From contig JAWHQI010000501.1 in the NCBI GenBank assembly GCA_033032865.1, positions 434,001 to 498,000 of the forward strand: 64,000 nt of DNA, given 5' to 3'. Every line of letters starts with the position of its first letter. Position 1 is the first letter of the stretch. The position numbers were made by a program, and so were the translations under genes. Origin of the DNA: Dactylorhiza incarnata (taxonomy: Eukaryota; Streptophyta; Magnoliopsida; Asparagales; Orchidaceae). Of this stretch, positions 34,180-46,000 are shown piece after piece. The notes beneath the pieces are model-generated. The model did no database searches and was not told the DNA's origin. It saw only the letters and a list, made by a program, of their open reading frames with translations.

Positions 34180-35412
34180 GTGCAGATGTATCACATCTCC
34201 AGGCTGGTGTGGTACTTGGACAGTGGATGCTCCATGCACATGACAGGGTACAAAAACCTATTAATCAATTTTGAGGATAGACTTGGACCACCAGTGACAT
34301 TTGGAGACTCTAGCTGTGGCCAAACCAGGGGCTTTGGAGATTTCAAAGAAGGGAAAGTTACCTTCAAGAATGTGACAGTAGTCAAAGGACTGAAGCACAA
34401 TCTGATAAGTATAAGTCAGATATGTGGCAGTGGTAAGTATGAGTTAAAATTCACCACACTATTTTGCCATATTATTGATATCAAGACTGGTGCCATAGTA
34501 CCTAATGGAATTAGAAAATGGAAGGTATATATAGTAGACTTTAGCTCCTCACCCACAGAAGTTTGTTTGTTCAACAATATTATTAATAAAAGTGAATTAT
34601 GGCATATGAGACTGGGTCATCTAAACTACAAAATCATTAGTAAACTATCAAAGAATAATCTAGTAAGAGGCCTACCAAAGGGTAGATTCTCTAAGGACTC
34701 CCCATGTAGACCTTGCCAACTAGGAAAAACAGACCAAGTCATCCTTCAATCCAATTGGTAAGGATGACTCCCCTAGAATCCTCTACTTACTGCACATGGA
34801 TCTCTTTGGTCCCATATCCACTCAGAGCTTAGGTGGAAAGTCTTATACCTTAGTTATTGTAGATGATTATTCTAGGTTTAGCTGAGTATTCTTTCTAAGG
34901 GCCAAGTCTGAAACCCATAAGATTCTCTCAAGATTCATAAGACAGATTTAATCTGAGTTCAATACTCATGTTTCAATTATCAGGAGTGATCATGAGACTG
35001 AATTTGAAAATCAGTCAATTCGTAGTTTCTGTGAGGATATAGGTATTAAACAAAGTTTTTCAGCCCCTAGAACTCCTCAACAAAATAGAGTTGCTGAAAG
35101 AAAGAATAGAACTTTAATTGAATCAGGAAGGACCTTACTTGCAGAATCAGGATTACCAAAAATCTTCTGGGCTGAAGCAGTTAACACTGCAAACTATGTT
35201 CTAAATAGAAGCCTCATTCACAAAACTAAGGCAAAAACTCCATTTGAGCTTCTGAAGGGAAAACACCCATTGTTAAATACTTTAAAATTTTTGGATGTGC
35301 TTGCTTTATTCTAAATAATGGGAAAGATCATCTTGCCAAGTTTGACAATAAGTCTGATGATGGAATATTTCTGGGGTACTCATCATCTAGTAAAGGATAT
35401 AGATGTTATAAC
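34180..35412 (+). pseudogene. E5 protease and integrase, interrupted
   Basis: Protease WYLDSGCSMHMTG starts near 34213 and is intact to the integrase zinc region (MRLGHLNYK, CRPCQLGK near 34710). A frame change at about 34755 leads into the integrase core with HMDLFGPIST, RSDHETEFEN and NRVAERKNRTL, which retain the Asp, Asp and Glu catalytic residues. TGA replaces a likely Trp codon at about 34882, a further TAA follows near 34949, and another frame change occurs near 35275. Integrase joins element cDNA to the genome; this copy cannot make it. Confidence 0.85.
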
Positions 35413-37131
35413 ATGAGAACTCTCAGAATTGAAGAATCTATGCACATTATATTTGATGAAACTAACATGTTGCTTAAGGGGGAAGAAACTTCCACCAATC
35501 CTTTTCCACAGGAAGATGGCAGCATAGAGACTCAGCTTGAACAACTGACTCTAGAGAACAGAGACACTGGGAAAGAAAACCACCTACATGAACCAAGTGA
35601 GGAGTCTGAACAAGAGCATGAAGAAGGTTCAGAGAAGAGCAATCAAAACCAACTCCCACAAGAGAACATGGTTCAGGAAGAACAGTTGGGCAATGATCCC
35701 ATTGTTAATGAGGGAGAAGAGCATCTGACAAATCCAAGCAGGACAGGGATCAACATGAAAAATCATCCACAATCCCAAGTAATTGGAGACCCCAATACTG
35801 GAGTAAGAACAAGACACCAAGTCTCCAATGGGATGATGCTCCAATGCTTCTTATCTCAAGTTGAACCAAAGAAGTTTGAGGAAGCAAATTGTGATCCTCA
35901 CTGGATTATAGCCATGCAAGAAGAACTAAGCCAATTTGAGAGAAACAAAGTGTGGAACCTAGTTGAGAGACCAAGAAACTACCCAGTTATTGGTACAAAG
36001 TGGGTATACAGAAACAAGCTAGATTCCACTGGAGTAATTGTCAGGAACAAGGCAAGACTTGTAGCACAAGGATACAGACAAGAAGAAGGAATAGACTACA
36101 ATCAAACCTTTGCTCCAGTAGCCAGATTGGAAGCAATCAGACTCTTTCTTGCCTATGCAGCCTTCATGAAGATGAAAGTCTACCAGATGGATGTCAAGAG
36201 TGCTTTTCTGAATGGTGACCTTCAAGAAGAGGTGTATGTAGAGCAACCACCAGGTTTTGTCAATTCCTCCTCACCTAACTTTGTTTATAGACTTAACAAA
36301 GCACTTTATGGTCTTAAGCAAGCACCTAGAGCCTGGTATGAAACTCTCTCCAACTTCCTTCTAGAAAATTCTTTTGAAAGAGAAAAAGTAGATAAAACAC
36401 TTTTTACTAGAACTCATACAAATCAACTCCTTGTTCAAATCTATGTAGATGATATCATCTTTAGCTCTACTCATCCCAAACTTTGTAAAAGATTTGCTAA
36501 TTTAATGCAATCAAAATTTGAAATGAGTAGTATGGGAGAACTCTCTTATTTCTTAGGGCTACAAGTGAAACAAAGCAGTGAGGGAATCATTATCTCACAA
36601 TCTAAATACACTAAAGAATTAATCAAAAAGTTTGGTATGGAATCAACCTCTACCATGAAAACACCTATGACAACTAATGCCATTATAGAAAAGGATGATA
36701 AGGGAAAATCAGTAGATCAAAAGACTTATAGGGCAATCATAGGATCCCTTCTCTATCTAACAGCTAGCAGACCTGACATTATGTTTGCAACCTGCATATG
36801 TGCTAGATTTCAGGTTGATCCAAAAGAATCCCATCTCACCTCTGTAAAAAGGATTCTTAGATACCTAAAGGGAACACCTGAACTAGGTCTGTGGTACTCA
36901 GCAGAAACAAATTTTGAATTAATAGGATTCTCAGATGCAGACTATGCTGGATGTAGGGTTGATAGAAAAAGCACATCTGGTACTTGCCAATTCCTAGGTG
37001 ACAGATTAATATCATGGTTCAGTAAGAAACAAACTTCAGTCTCAACCTCAACAGCTGAAGTTGAATATATAGCTGCTGGGAGCTGTTGTTCCCAAATCCT
37101 CTGGATGCAAAATCAGCTTCTTGACTATTAA
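35413..37131 (+). CDS. E5 RT and RNase H, open pol segment (572 aa)
   Basis: Long open stretch that starts within the integrase C-terminal region; the Met at 35413 is probably not a true start. After a Glu-rich linker the RT domain runs from about residue 185: [53 protein letters not shown] and an intact QIYVDDIIF catalytic box near 36443. RNase H follows from about residue 470 with [16 protein letters not shown] and AEVEYIAAG. One TAA at 37129 cuts the last part; the rest (YCDSSSAISIAS, HIEIRHHFLRD, ADIFTKPL) continues in frame to 37389. RT copies element RNA into DNA. Confidence 0.9.
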   Translation: MRTLRIEESMHIIFDETNMLLKGEETSTNPFPQEDGSIETQLEQLTLENRDTGKENHLHEPSEESEQEHEEGSEKSNQNQLPQENMVQEEQLGNDPIVNEGEEHLTNPSRTGINMKNHPQSQVIGDPNTGVRTRHQVSNGMMLQCFLSQVEPKKFEEANCDPHWIIAMQEELSQFERNKVWNLVERPRNYPVIGTKWVYRNKLDSTGVIVRNKARLVAQGYRQEEGIDYNQTFAPVARLEAIRLFLAYAAFMKMKVYQMDVKSAFLNGDLQEEVYVEQPPGFVNSSSPNFVYRLNKALYGLKQAPRAWYETLSNFLLENSFEREKVDKTLFTRTHTNQLLVQIYVDDIIFSSTHPKLCKRFANLMQSKFEMSSMGELSYFLGLQVKQSSEGIIISQSKYTKELIKKFGMESTSTMKTPMTTNAIIEKDDKGKSVDQKTYRAIIGSLLYLTASRPDIMFATCICARFQVDPKESHLTSVKRILRYLKGTPELGLWYSAETNFELIGFSDADYAGCRVDRKSTSGTCQFLGDRLISWFSKKQTSVSTSTAEVEYIAAGSCCSQILWMQNQLLDY

Positions 37132-37389
37132 CTAGAAGTCAATAACTCTAAAATTTATTGTGATAGCTCTAGTGCTATATCCATAGCATCCAACCCAGTC
37201 CTTCATAGTAGAACCAAACATATAGAGATCAGACATCACTTTCTTAGAGACAATGTAGAAAAAGGTAAGATAACCTTAGAATATATTCCTACAGATAGTC
37301 AAAGAGCAGACATCTTTACCAAACCCTTAGATGAAACTAAGCATACTTACTTTATCAACACTTTGGGAATGCTTGATGGAAGTTTGTAA
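37132..37389 (+). pseudogene. E5 RNase H C-terminal tail after a stop
   Basis: In-frame continuation of the RNase H domain beyond TAA at 37129: YCDSSSAI, SRTKHIEIRHHF, ADIFTKPLDE, then a natural stop after MLDGSL. A single substitution separates it from the preceding open frame. Confidence 0.85.
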
Positions 37390-37448
37390 ACACCATTATT
37401 GGGGAAATCTAAAAGAGATCAGAAAAACTAAGCAAGTACTTAAAAGAC

Positions 37449-37704
37449 ACGTCGATTACCTATCGACGCACCGTCGAGAGGAACTCGACGCTAGCATTGA
37501 TTTCTTAAAAACAAAGATGCGTCGATCCCTTATCGACGCACCGTCGATCTAATCTCGACGCAAGTCTGCGACCACGTCGGCAGGACATTAGGCTGACAAT
37601 GTTTCGACGGAGCGTCGACTTCATATTGACGCATACGTCGACATCAATGACCAACGTCACAGATGCTCCGACACATCGACCATGCGTCGACTCCAATTCG
37701 ACGT
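37449..37704. repeat. Six 21 bp palindromic units downstream of E5 pol
   Basis: Units at 37449-37469, 37471-37491, 37519-37539, 37541-37561, 37612-37632 and 37684-37704, pattern [A/C/G]CGTCGA-N7-T[C/T]GACG[C/T], plus several half units. They lie between the end of RNase H (37389) and the first post-pol ORF (37892), outside any coding frame. Confidence 0.9.
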
Positions 37705-37891
37705 AACGTCGACTTCATAATAAAACTGGAAACAAATCTTCCCTTCTTCTTTTGACGATTGGTTACCTAATATACCTTGATTTCTGTTTCCTTTTCGACG
37801 CTTCACCTCCTTTAAATAACACCTCTTATTTCATAACTCATACTCTCCCAAACCGCCAAAATCTTCGTCTTCTACCTCTCTCTCTGCATCA

Positions 37892-39598
37892 ATGGCACCA
37901 ACCCCTGCTCAATCTGCTCTCATCAAAACAATAAGCGATGCTCTGGAACAACTTTTGAATGAATTCCAGACACGTCTGACCAACTTCTCCAATGAGTGTG
38001 CCGACATGCTCTCCACCTGTGAAACCAAATTGGCCAACCTCTCTGCTTCTCTTTCTGAGCTTCATGTTCTTCTTCAAGAACAACCTCTGTCGCCAAAAGG
38101 GTTTACATCCTTTCTGAAGGATATAAACCAAGGGGAGAGTTGCTCCAGAAACCCCCCCTATCCAGGTTTCATATTTTCTTAAAGCTCAGGGCTAACTCTT
38201 CTCCAATCTCTAAATACTATCTTTAAGTATTAAACCAACTTCATTTTTTTACCATAGGCTCAAATCCTCTCCAATCACTCTGATTGCACCTTCAACAAAC
38301 ACTTTGGTGAATCCTCCTCCTACCATACAGAAGGAGACCATGCTGTGGATTCAGCATTCAGAGTAGATGCCCCATATGTTCAGGGGGAGATTGTTGTAGT
38401 ACAAAATCTAGAAGTCCAGGGGGAAGAAGAGACAGCTTTTTCTGATTACCTAAAAGGGCAAGTCTGGATTGAGGCACCCTTGTGTGTGGAAGAATATCAG
38501 CATCACTCTCCTGGCTTCTCTGCTAGTTATATCAAACTCAAGACACCCTTACTTGAGGATATACCTCCAGAGGTTACAGAACAAATTCCCTTTCCTTCAA
38601 AAGTTCCTTCTCCACCTTCTCCTTCTAAAAAGAAAACTACATCTCCACCTCTGCTTCTTCCACCACTTCAACCTCCATCTCTACCTCCTCTGCTACCTTT
38701 ACCTCCACAAATGCTATCTAGGGAAAAACCAAGAGGACAAATGGAAAGAAGAAGAGAAGTCATCCCTCATTGGCAAAAGTTCTCCAAAGAAGAAAGAAAA
38801 GACTATGCAAAGGAAAAGAAATATAGAAAGGCTGTTGAGGAGATAAAAAGGTTTGAAAGAATGCCTAATATCACTCCTAACAGTCCTATAAAGGAATACC
38901 ATGATCCTGACATGGAAAGGAGGCATGAAGAAATAAGAGAAAGAGAGCTGTATAAATATGAAGCAGCTAGGAAAGAAGTAGAAGATAAAAGGAATATCTG
39001 GTTAGAAAAGATCAAGAAGGGGATGACTAAAGAACAGATTCTTGCTGAATCTTCCATCAAACTTCCAAAGAAATTGTTTGATGTTGAAGCTTATCAAAAG
39101 AAAAATCCTCAGGCAGGGCTCATCCTAGAAAAAGGACAAAAGCACAGGAGGGGTGTAGGGTGTGCAGAAGATATTTACATTCCATATAAGAAGCCAAAAA
39201 GACCTGCAAGATTAGAGAAATGACATGACTCACCCTGGAAAGGAAAAGGAAAAATGCCTGAGATCCCTGAGAAACAGGAATCAGAGAAGAGAAAATATAG
39301 GCCAAAGGTTGACAACAAAGGACCACCTGAGCCCAAGCCTACACAAAAGAAACCTCAAAACATTACAATTGAGATGATTGATGAAAAGGCAGCAATTATC
39401 ATCAGCAAGGGCTATTCTATAAATGACACTCTCCCTGATGCTGACAAAGTCCTGGAGAAACTACACACAATCATCAGAAATGTCCAGGAGCATCCTGATA
39501 AAGCCAGGGGCTATATTTTTGATGCTATTGAAAATTTATCTAGCAAACTTTATTCTACCTTTGTCAATTTCATGTATAACAAGAAGTTTCTAGTTTAA
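37892..39598 (+). pseudogene. E5 post-pol ORF set (env-like position), split
   Basis: Three open pieces follow pol: 37892-38182 (96 aa, heptad-like Leu pattern, MAPTPAQSALIKTISDALEQ start), 38345-39223 (292 aa, acidic start, a proline/leucine-rich middle around 38610-38710, then a strongly charged Lys/Glu/Arg coiled coil) and 39254-39598 (114 aa). Elements of the SIRE/Maximus lineage carry an extra ORF at this place, sometimes called env-like. I see no signal peptide and no convincing membrane anchor, so an envelope role is not supported by the sequence. Function unknown. Stops or frame changes at 38182 and 39223 suggest decay of one longer protein. Confidence 0.65.
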
Positions 39599-39738
39599 AT
39601 CTTGTGAAAGACAATTACTTGTTATATGATTTCTTCTGATTGCTTAGCATATTTCTTCTCTATATAAATGTTTTGCTGTGTTGATTAAAAGCTGATACAA
39701 TTTCCCTCTAAATAGGGTTAAGACAAATAGGGGGAGAT

Positions 39739-41092
39739 TGTTGGGGAAATGATTTATCTTAACCCCTAGAATTAAGAAGAATATAATTTCTAAGAATGAA
39801 AAGTTAGTCTAAGTAAATATGCGTCGAATAGAATTCGACGCAACGTCGAAATGTAGTCGACGTTTCTATCAGAATGAGTCGAAGTAACTCTAAGAAGAAT
39901 TCGACGTAATCTTTGTCGACGTAACTCTGACTTCTAGTCGACGCATTTAATAAAGTCGAAGCACCTTAGTCGACGCACCTTCCTTATTCTCCTCTCGACG
40001 TCCAGCCAAGATGAACTCGGCGCTTACGTCGAATAGTAATCGACGCACGTCGATTTCTATGTCAAATTCAAATTCACGCCAGATCTCTTTCCTTCTTTCT
40101 AAAGATTTGAATTTTATGGAATGATTTTATTCTTTTATAGCCGTTCTGAATCTGTCTTTCCTTCTAATTGATTCTTGGCTAATTTGATTAATATTTATTT
40201 GGATATTATTTGAAATCAGAATAAACTCTTTCCATCTACAGATAAAATTAGTATGGAAACTTTTATCTCTTTCTAATTCTCTGTCTGCTAATTGATTATT
40301 CTCCTTTAGCAATATCTTTTCAAACAGAGTTATAAATAAGAAGGAAGTCGACAGAGAATAACAACTAGTGATCCACCACATACATTTGAAAAAGAGGAAG
40401 AGCTCCCAAGTGAAGAGTGAGAAAGCTGAGAAAAGAGATAGTGTGCTGCAGCAAAGAAAAAACCTTCATCTTCTTCTCCTGAGGCCATTCTGCTGCAAAT
40501 TCTGAAAGCTCTCACAAAAGAGAGAAAAGCTTACAATCTTCTTCTCACTATAGAAGAGAGATCATATTCACTATACTTGTGCTTCTAATCTTCTTGCTAG
40601 GAAGAAGATTCTTTCTTACATATATTGTCTTCTGTTCTTCTACTTGTTCTACTTCTTCTTCTCATACTTATTTCATTTTCAAATTGTGTAAAAGAGTTTT
40701 TAGAATCTCTCTTCAAAAAATTCAGTTGTAGTGGTTCTAAGAGTCTCCTTATCAAAAGACTCAGTCTGGTTCTAAGAGTCTCCTTATCAAAAGACTCAGT
40801 CTGGTTCTAAGAGTCTCTTTATCAAAAGACTCAGTGCAAGTTAGTGAATTCCTACCAAAGAGGGTAGAAGAGTGGACTTCCCAAAGTTTGGGGAACTACT
40901 ATATTTCTTTGTGTTGTGCTGTGATTTTCTTCTTGCTATTTTTCTTCTTTACTTGCTTAATTCTTGTTGGTTTGTGGGAAGCTTAAATCTGTGATTATTA
41001 CACACATATATATATATAATTGCACAAAGTATTTTTAAATCTCTATTCACCCCCCTCTAGAGAATTCTAGTGAGGTTAACTGTGCACTTTCT
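39739..41092 (+). repeat. E5 3' LTR (1,354 bp)
   Basis: Matches 30678-32016 nearly base for base. Palindromic units are at 39821-39841, 39843-39863 and 40026-40046. The terminal CA has become CT, but the TSD CCTAT directly follows, which fixes the boundary. Confidence 0.92.
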
Positions 41093-41169
41093 CCTATGAT
41101 TATGAAGGTGAGGCTTCCTACTGATATTCTGCCACCCTTGTCATAGGCCCTACTTTAGCAAACTTCTCA

Positions 41170-41397
41170 TACCCATCCCCAAGTTGTGTTGGTGTGTGCC
41201 CTCCGAAGAGTGTGAACGGAGTGTGAATCTTCGTGACAACTGAATCTATAGATGTGGTTCTCAAGGTGCCTAGGGTTAACACCAGAGCATGTGCTCTTTC
41301 CATGGCCCTTTAAACCACATCGAAGATATTTGCAATTAGAAACATAGATATCCACATCATCGACCGCAACACTCCCAGTCACAACAAACTTCCTCAC
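41170..41397 (-). pseudogene. Gag zinc-knuckle fragment, opposite strand
   Basis: The minus-strand frame contains RCGLKGHGKSTC followed by PRHLENHIY, which resembles the copia gag zinc-knuckle motif CYRCGMKGHWSRTC followed by PKHL. The first Cys spacing is altered. It lies head-to-head with the plus-strand protease trace of E6, so it is either an inverted piece of the same element or a separate fragment. Confidence 0.4.
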
Positions 41398-41402
41398 CTG
41401 CT

Positions 41403-42386
41403 TTGGATAATTCTTCCTCTGGTGAATTTCTTTTCCGCAATCATGTCTTACTCACTAAGCTTTCCTCTCTAACATTTCTCTTCTCAGCATCGACTAAAGG
41501 TCTATCTTGCTTCCCCCATAACATTTCTTGGATTGTAGATTCTAGTCTTTCGGCTCATATAACCTCATATACTCGTCTACACCAAATCTTCATCACCAAG
41601 GTATATTAAGGTTGCTAATGGAAATATCACTTATGTTGTCGGAATGGGTGTTGCCCGTTTTGTCCTTCATGTTACCGGTTCTCACTTTAATTGGAGGTCG
41701 GTTAATAGATTCACTAGTGATAATAGATGTTCAGTGATTTTTTTCATTTCTTCCTTTGTGATGCTTGATCTGCATACGCAAAATTTTATTTTTAGAGGTC
41801 TGTTAGAGAGAAAACTACATAGTGGACACACCTTAGGCTTTCACTTCCATGTCCACTTTGATTGGCATCGTGTTCTTGGACATCCTTCTCTTTCGGTCCT
41901 TCGCCAGACTCTTCCCTTCAGAATTTGACTTTTGTTGTGAATCTTGTATTTATACAAAGCATCATTGCTCTTATCTTTACCCCCCCCCCCACAACCCCCT
42001 TCGTCTAGTAGTAGTGCACTTTTTTCTTCATTCTTTGTAACATTGGTGTCCATAAAGAATCCCTAGTTTGTCATGATTTTTAGTACTTTTGTTACTTTTA
42101 TTGGCTATGCATGCTCAATTGATGATCACCGCTCCACTATTGGGTTTTGTATGTCATGAAAAAGTAAGTAGTATATTGCGATCTATTCTTTGGTAGATGC
42201 CGAATATCATTCTATGACTTGTACGCTTTCTAAATTCACTTGGCTCAAAAGCCTCTTGATGATCTATGCATGCCTCTACTACTGCTGTTTTTTTGTGATT
42301 ATAAAACCTTTTTGTGATAATTAAACTATCCATATTGATGAGAACCTCATCATTTATGAGCGCACAAAATATTTTGAGGTTGACTG
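41403..42386 (+). pseudogene. E6 protease, pre-integrase and RNase H remnants
   Basis: Protease trace ISWIVDSSLSAHITS is at about 41526, where the catalytic DSG reads DSS. WHRVLGHPSLSVLRQTL near 41860 and CESCIYTKHHCS near 41940 belong to the integrase zinc region. The sequence then jumps directly to RNase H (GYACSIDDHRSTIGFCM at about 42102, then DAEYHSMT). This implies an internal deletion of roughly 2-2.5 kb compared with full copia elements. The last codons before E7 read ERTKYFEVD. Confidence 0.75.
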
Positions 42387-42867
42387 TGTTATGGATGTTC
42401 CTGATCCACACTAGGGGCGCACCTATCATCTCCGCGTTGGATAGTCCTTTCCGCCTATTATCCTTTATCAATATTTTGCGCACGTTTATTTTTATGCATG
42501 ACTCACATGTTTTATGGCCCATGTGCGAGGCTGAACCTATTTGGTTATATTGTGGCTCTTTGGGGATGATTATGAATTTTTTTTATCAAAATTCTCTCTC
42601 TCTCTTCCTTTTTCCCTTTCCCTCTCTCTACTCCTTTTCTGATTCCCGTAACCCTACCCCGCGTCCCCAGCGACAACCGCAAGTGGACGAAAGCCGCACG
42701 CGCCAGATCGCCCTCCCGCTCGATCGGTCGCCTAGATCAGTCCTCTCCAGCGATTACCCTCTCCGCCACTATTGCTCCTCCCGGATCTAGGAAGGGGAGC
42801 TTCGACCCATCGAAAGATTTTCCCCTCCATTGACCAAACCCACAACTTTGTATCCGAACCACCCCTC
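42387..42867 (+). repeat. E7 5' LTR (about 481 bp)
   Basis: Pairs with 48293-48774. Shares GCGCACGTTTATTTTTATG, a CT-rich tract and GATCGCCCTCCCGCTCGATC. The exact right border is uncertain by a few bases because the end has diverged. Confidence 0.8.
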
Positions 42868-43036
42868 TCGGACGTCGACGCTGACCTGTTTTCTCCTCTT
42901 CCGCCACCGACGCTCGACCGAGCCCTCACCGCCCGAAACATCCGGGTTCCGCGGCCCGTTTCTCGCATCCGTTCTCCCCAGCAGCGCCCCGGGCCTCTTA
43001 CCCCTACCTTCTACACTTCCCTTGCGTCGTCCCGCC

Positions 43037-46000
43037 ATGGACGAGGGAGGTATGACCATCGCCAAACTCATGGAGTCGTTTTAATCGCTCATGACCAACC
43101 TTCAAGCCCAGATCGACACTCTCCAACAACAACAACGGACCGCGGTCTCTTCTCCCGACAGCCCCGACACCATCTGCAACGCCGAGCAACACCCCTCCGT
43201 TCCGAAGGTGGCGGCGTTCCCCGCTATGTCAAAATGGAGTTTGCCATTTTTGAAGGCCGCGAGGACTCTCTCTCTTCGATCAACTGCTGCGAGATTTTCT
43301 TCCACAACCAACGGACACCGGAGGAAGAATGCCTGGGAATCGCCTCGTTCCACCTTATGGGCCGGCCCAAATGTGGTTCACTCAGCTCCACAAGGAGCGG
43401 CCCCAGCTCTTTTGGGAGGAGTTCACGAACTCTTGTGTACTTTGATTCGGCCCACCCTTACGCAGCAACGCTCTCGGCGAACTCATTGCCCTCAAGCAGA
43501 CGGGATCCATCGATGAGTACTTCGAAAAAGTCCAAATTCTCCTGGCCCGGACTCCTTCTGTGCTTCCATCCCAACAGGTTCCTATCTTCACAGCAGGCCT
43601 ACATGAGCGCCTTCGCCTTGATGTGGAGTTCCAGGAACCTACTGATCTCACCCTCGCAATGAGCCTCGCACGGGGATGCGAGAAACGCCTACTCCTTGAT
43701 CGACATCAGGGTAGCCGCAGAGACACCGCATGGGCTTTTCGTGGCAGCAGCGGTGGCAGCAGCAGTACCACTGGGTAACCACCCCCCGGACTGACTAAGG
43801 GGACCGACCCGAGCCGCCCTCCTTTCCGTCGCCGCCTATCGGTATCCGAGATGACGTCGCCCGAAGAATTTATGTTTCAACTGCGACGAGACTTTTGGAT
43901 CGGGTCACCAGTGCAAACAACTCTTTTTGGTGGAATTTGACGGCCCCTCTGATGACGATGACCCCGACATTCGGATTCCAGAGATTTCCTTGCATGCCAT
44001 CCAAGTCCCTCAGGAAGGGCATACCATACAGCTGGCTGTCACTCTCGGAGGTCAGACGCTCCTTGCTCTTATGGACTCGGGCAACACCCACAACTTTATC
44101 CGACAGACTACAACTCACCGCCTTCACCTTCCGATTACACTACGCAGTCGGGTACATGTATCAGTGGCCAACGACCACCAGATGGAGTGCCTGGGCATTT
44201 GCCGTCGAGTTCCCATAGTGGTGGTGGAACACCACCACTCCATCGTCGATCTGTTTATGATGGACCTTCAAGGGTTCGATTTGGTACTTGGTGTTCGTTG
44301 GCTCAGGACCTTAGGGCCACTAACGTGGGATTTCCACCGCCTCACTATGTGTTGGTACCAGGAGGGCCATCGGATTGAGTGGCACGACCACCCACTGCTC
44401 CCGAGTTTGACTTCCTTCGCGATCCACGATGATACTCCCTCCCCAGTGATGTCCTTCTCAGTGGTCGTACCTTCCGACCTCCAACAGCTATTCCAGAACT
44501 TCGCAGAGACATTTGTGGCCCCGATTGGCCTTCCGCCACGACTCTGCCAGGGCCATCGTATCTGTCTCCTCCCAGGCACATCTCCAGTGGATATCCGCCC
44601 ATACCGATATCTCTTCCTCTAGAAGGATGTGATTGAGCAACAGTGTTCCGCAATGTTGGAGTAGGGGATCATCCACCACAGCGTCTCACCCTTCTCCTCA
44701 TCGGCCCTTTTGTTGCACAAAAATGATGGCTCGTGTCATTTTTGCGTGGACTATCGGGAGCTTAACGCAAAGACAGTAAAAGACAAGTTTCTGATCCTGG
44801 TGGTAGAGGAGCTCCTAGACGAGCTACATGGCGCCCGTTTCTTCTCGAAGCTGGATTTGTTCTCCGGTTACCACAGAGTGCGGATGGCGGCCGCATACGT
44901 CGAGAAGATGACCTTTAGGATGCATCATGGGCACTTCGAGTTCTTAGTGATGCCCTTCGGCCTCACAAATGCTCCCTCCACATTTCAGGCTCTAATGAAC
45001 GAGGTATTCCAACCCTTGCTGCCTAAGTTGGTCTTGGTATTTTTTGACGACATCTTGGTATACAACAAGTCCCTCGTAGATCATCTGCTGCATCTCCGCA
45101 TTATTCTTCAGCAGATACACCACCATCGGCTCGTCCTCAAGGCCTCCAAGTGCTCCTTTGGCAAAGGGAGCGTCGCTTACCTGGGGCATGTTTTGCATGA
45201 CCAAGGGGTCTCTGCCGATCCGAAGAAGATTCAGGGAGTGGCAGCGTGGCCCATCCCTCAGACACCGCGTGACCTCCGCGGTTTCCTCGGCCTAACTGGG
45301 CACTACCACCGTTTCATCCAGGGGTACAGTACCATTGCGGAACCACTGGTGGCACTCTTATGGAAGGACTTCGCCTGGAGCGATGCCACCGTTGCAGCTT
45401 TTCAGGCGCTTCAGCGAGCATTGATGTCTGCCCCCGTCTTACATCTACCTGACTTTTCCCAGGAGTTCCAGGTGGAAGGCGACCCCTCCAGTTAGGGTTG
45501 TGGAGGGGGTCTTACACCAGGCGGGACATCCTATCACATACTTCAGTCGCCGAACCACTCTCCACCACCAGAATCTCCCTTCTTACAAGCAGGAGTTGAT
45601 CGGATTAGCCAAGGCCATACAACATTGACGCCCATACCTCTGGGGCCGCACTTTTGTGATCTGCACCGATCATTTCAGTTTGAAGTATTTGCTGGAGCAG
45701 CGCCTCACCGCCGCCCCGCATCAACGATGAGTTAGCAAGCTTTTGGGTTTTGACTTCCGAGTGGAGTACAAGGTGGGAGCCCTAATTCAAGCGGCTGGCG
45801 CTCTTTCTCATCGAGAGCACACTTCCGATGGGGCTCTTTTCGCCATTTTGGCCCCGATTGTCGCCCTCCTCACCACCCTGCACCAGGAGATTCAATCCTC
45901 ACCCCTTTCCTCAGAGCTCCACCGTCGTATTGTAGAGAGCCTCACACCTCCGTGTTGGACCGCAAGAGAGGGCCTCATACTCTACAAGAGGCGTCTCTTC

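Larger units (their letters stand above)
30678..41092 (+). mobile_element. E5: SIRE/Maximus-like copia element (10.4 kb)
   Basis: LTRs at 30678-32016 and 39739-41092 are bracketed by perfect 5 bp TSDs CCTAT (30673-30677 and 41093-41097). The primer-binding site TTGGTATCAGAG is at 32018-32029 and the polypurine tract AGGGGGAGAT lies just before 39739. Order: gag, protease, integrase, RT, RNase H, then about 2.5 kb carrying additional ORFs before the 3' LTR. The large size, long LTRs and post-pol ORFs are features of the SIRE/Maximus lineage. It is the best-preserved autonomous-type element here, although integrase has stops. It carries 18 copies of a 21 bp palindromic unit. Confidence 0.92.

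Noticed and set aside
42387..43084. Overlapping ORFs around the E7 5' LTR
   Set aside because: They run through the LTR/gag boundary in several frames; only the gag text after 43037 is supported.
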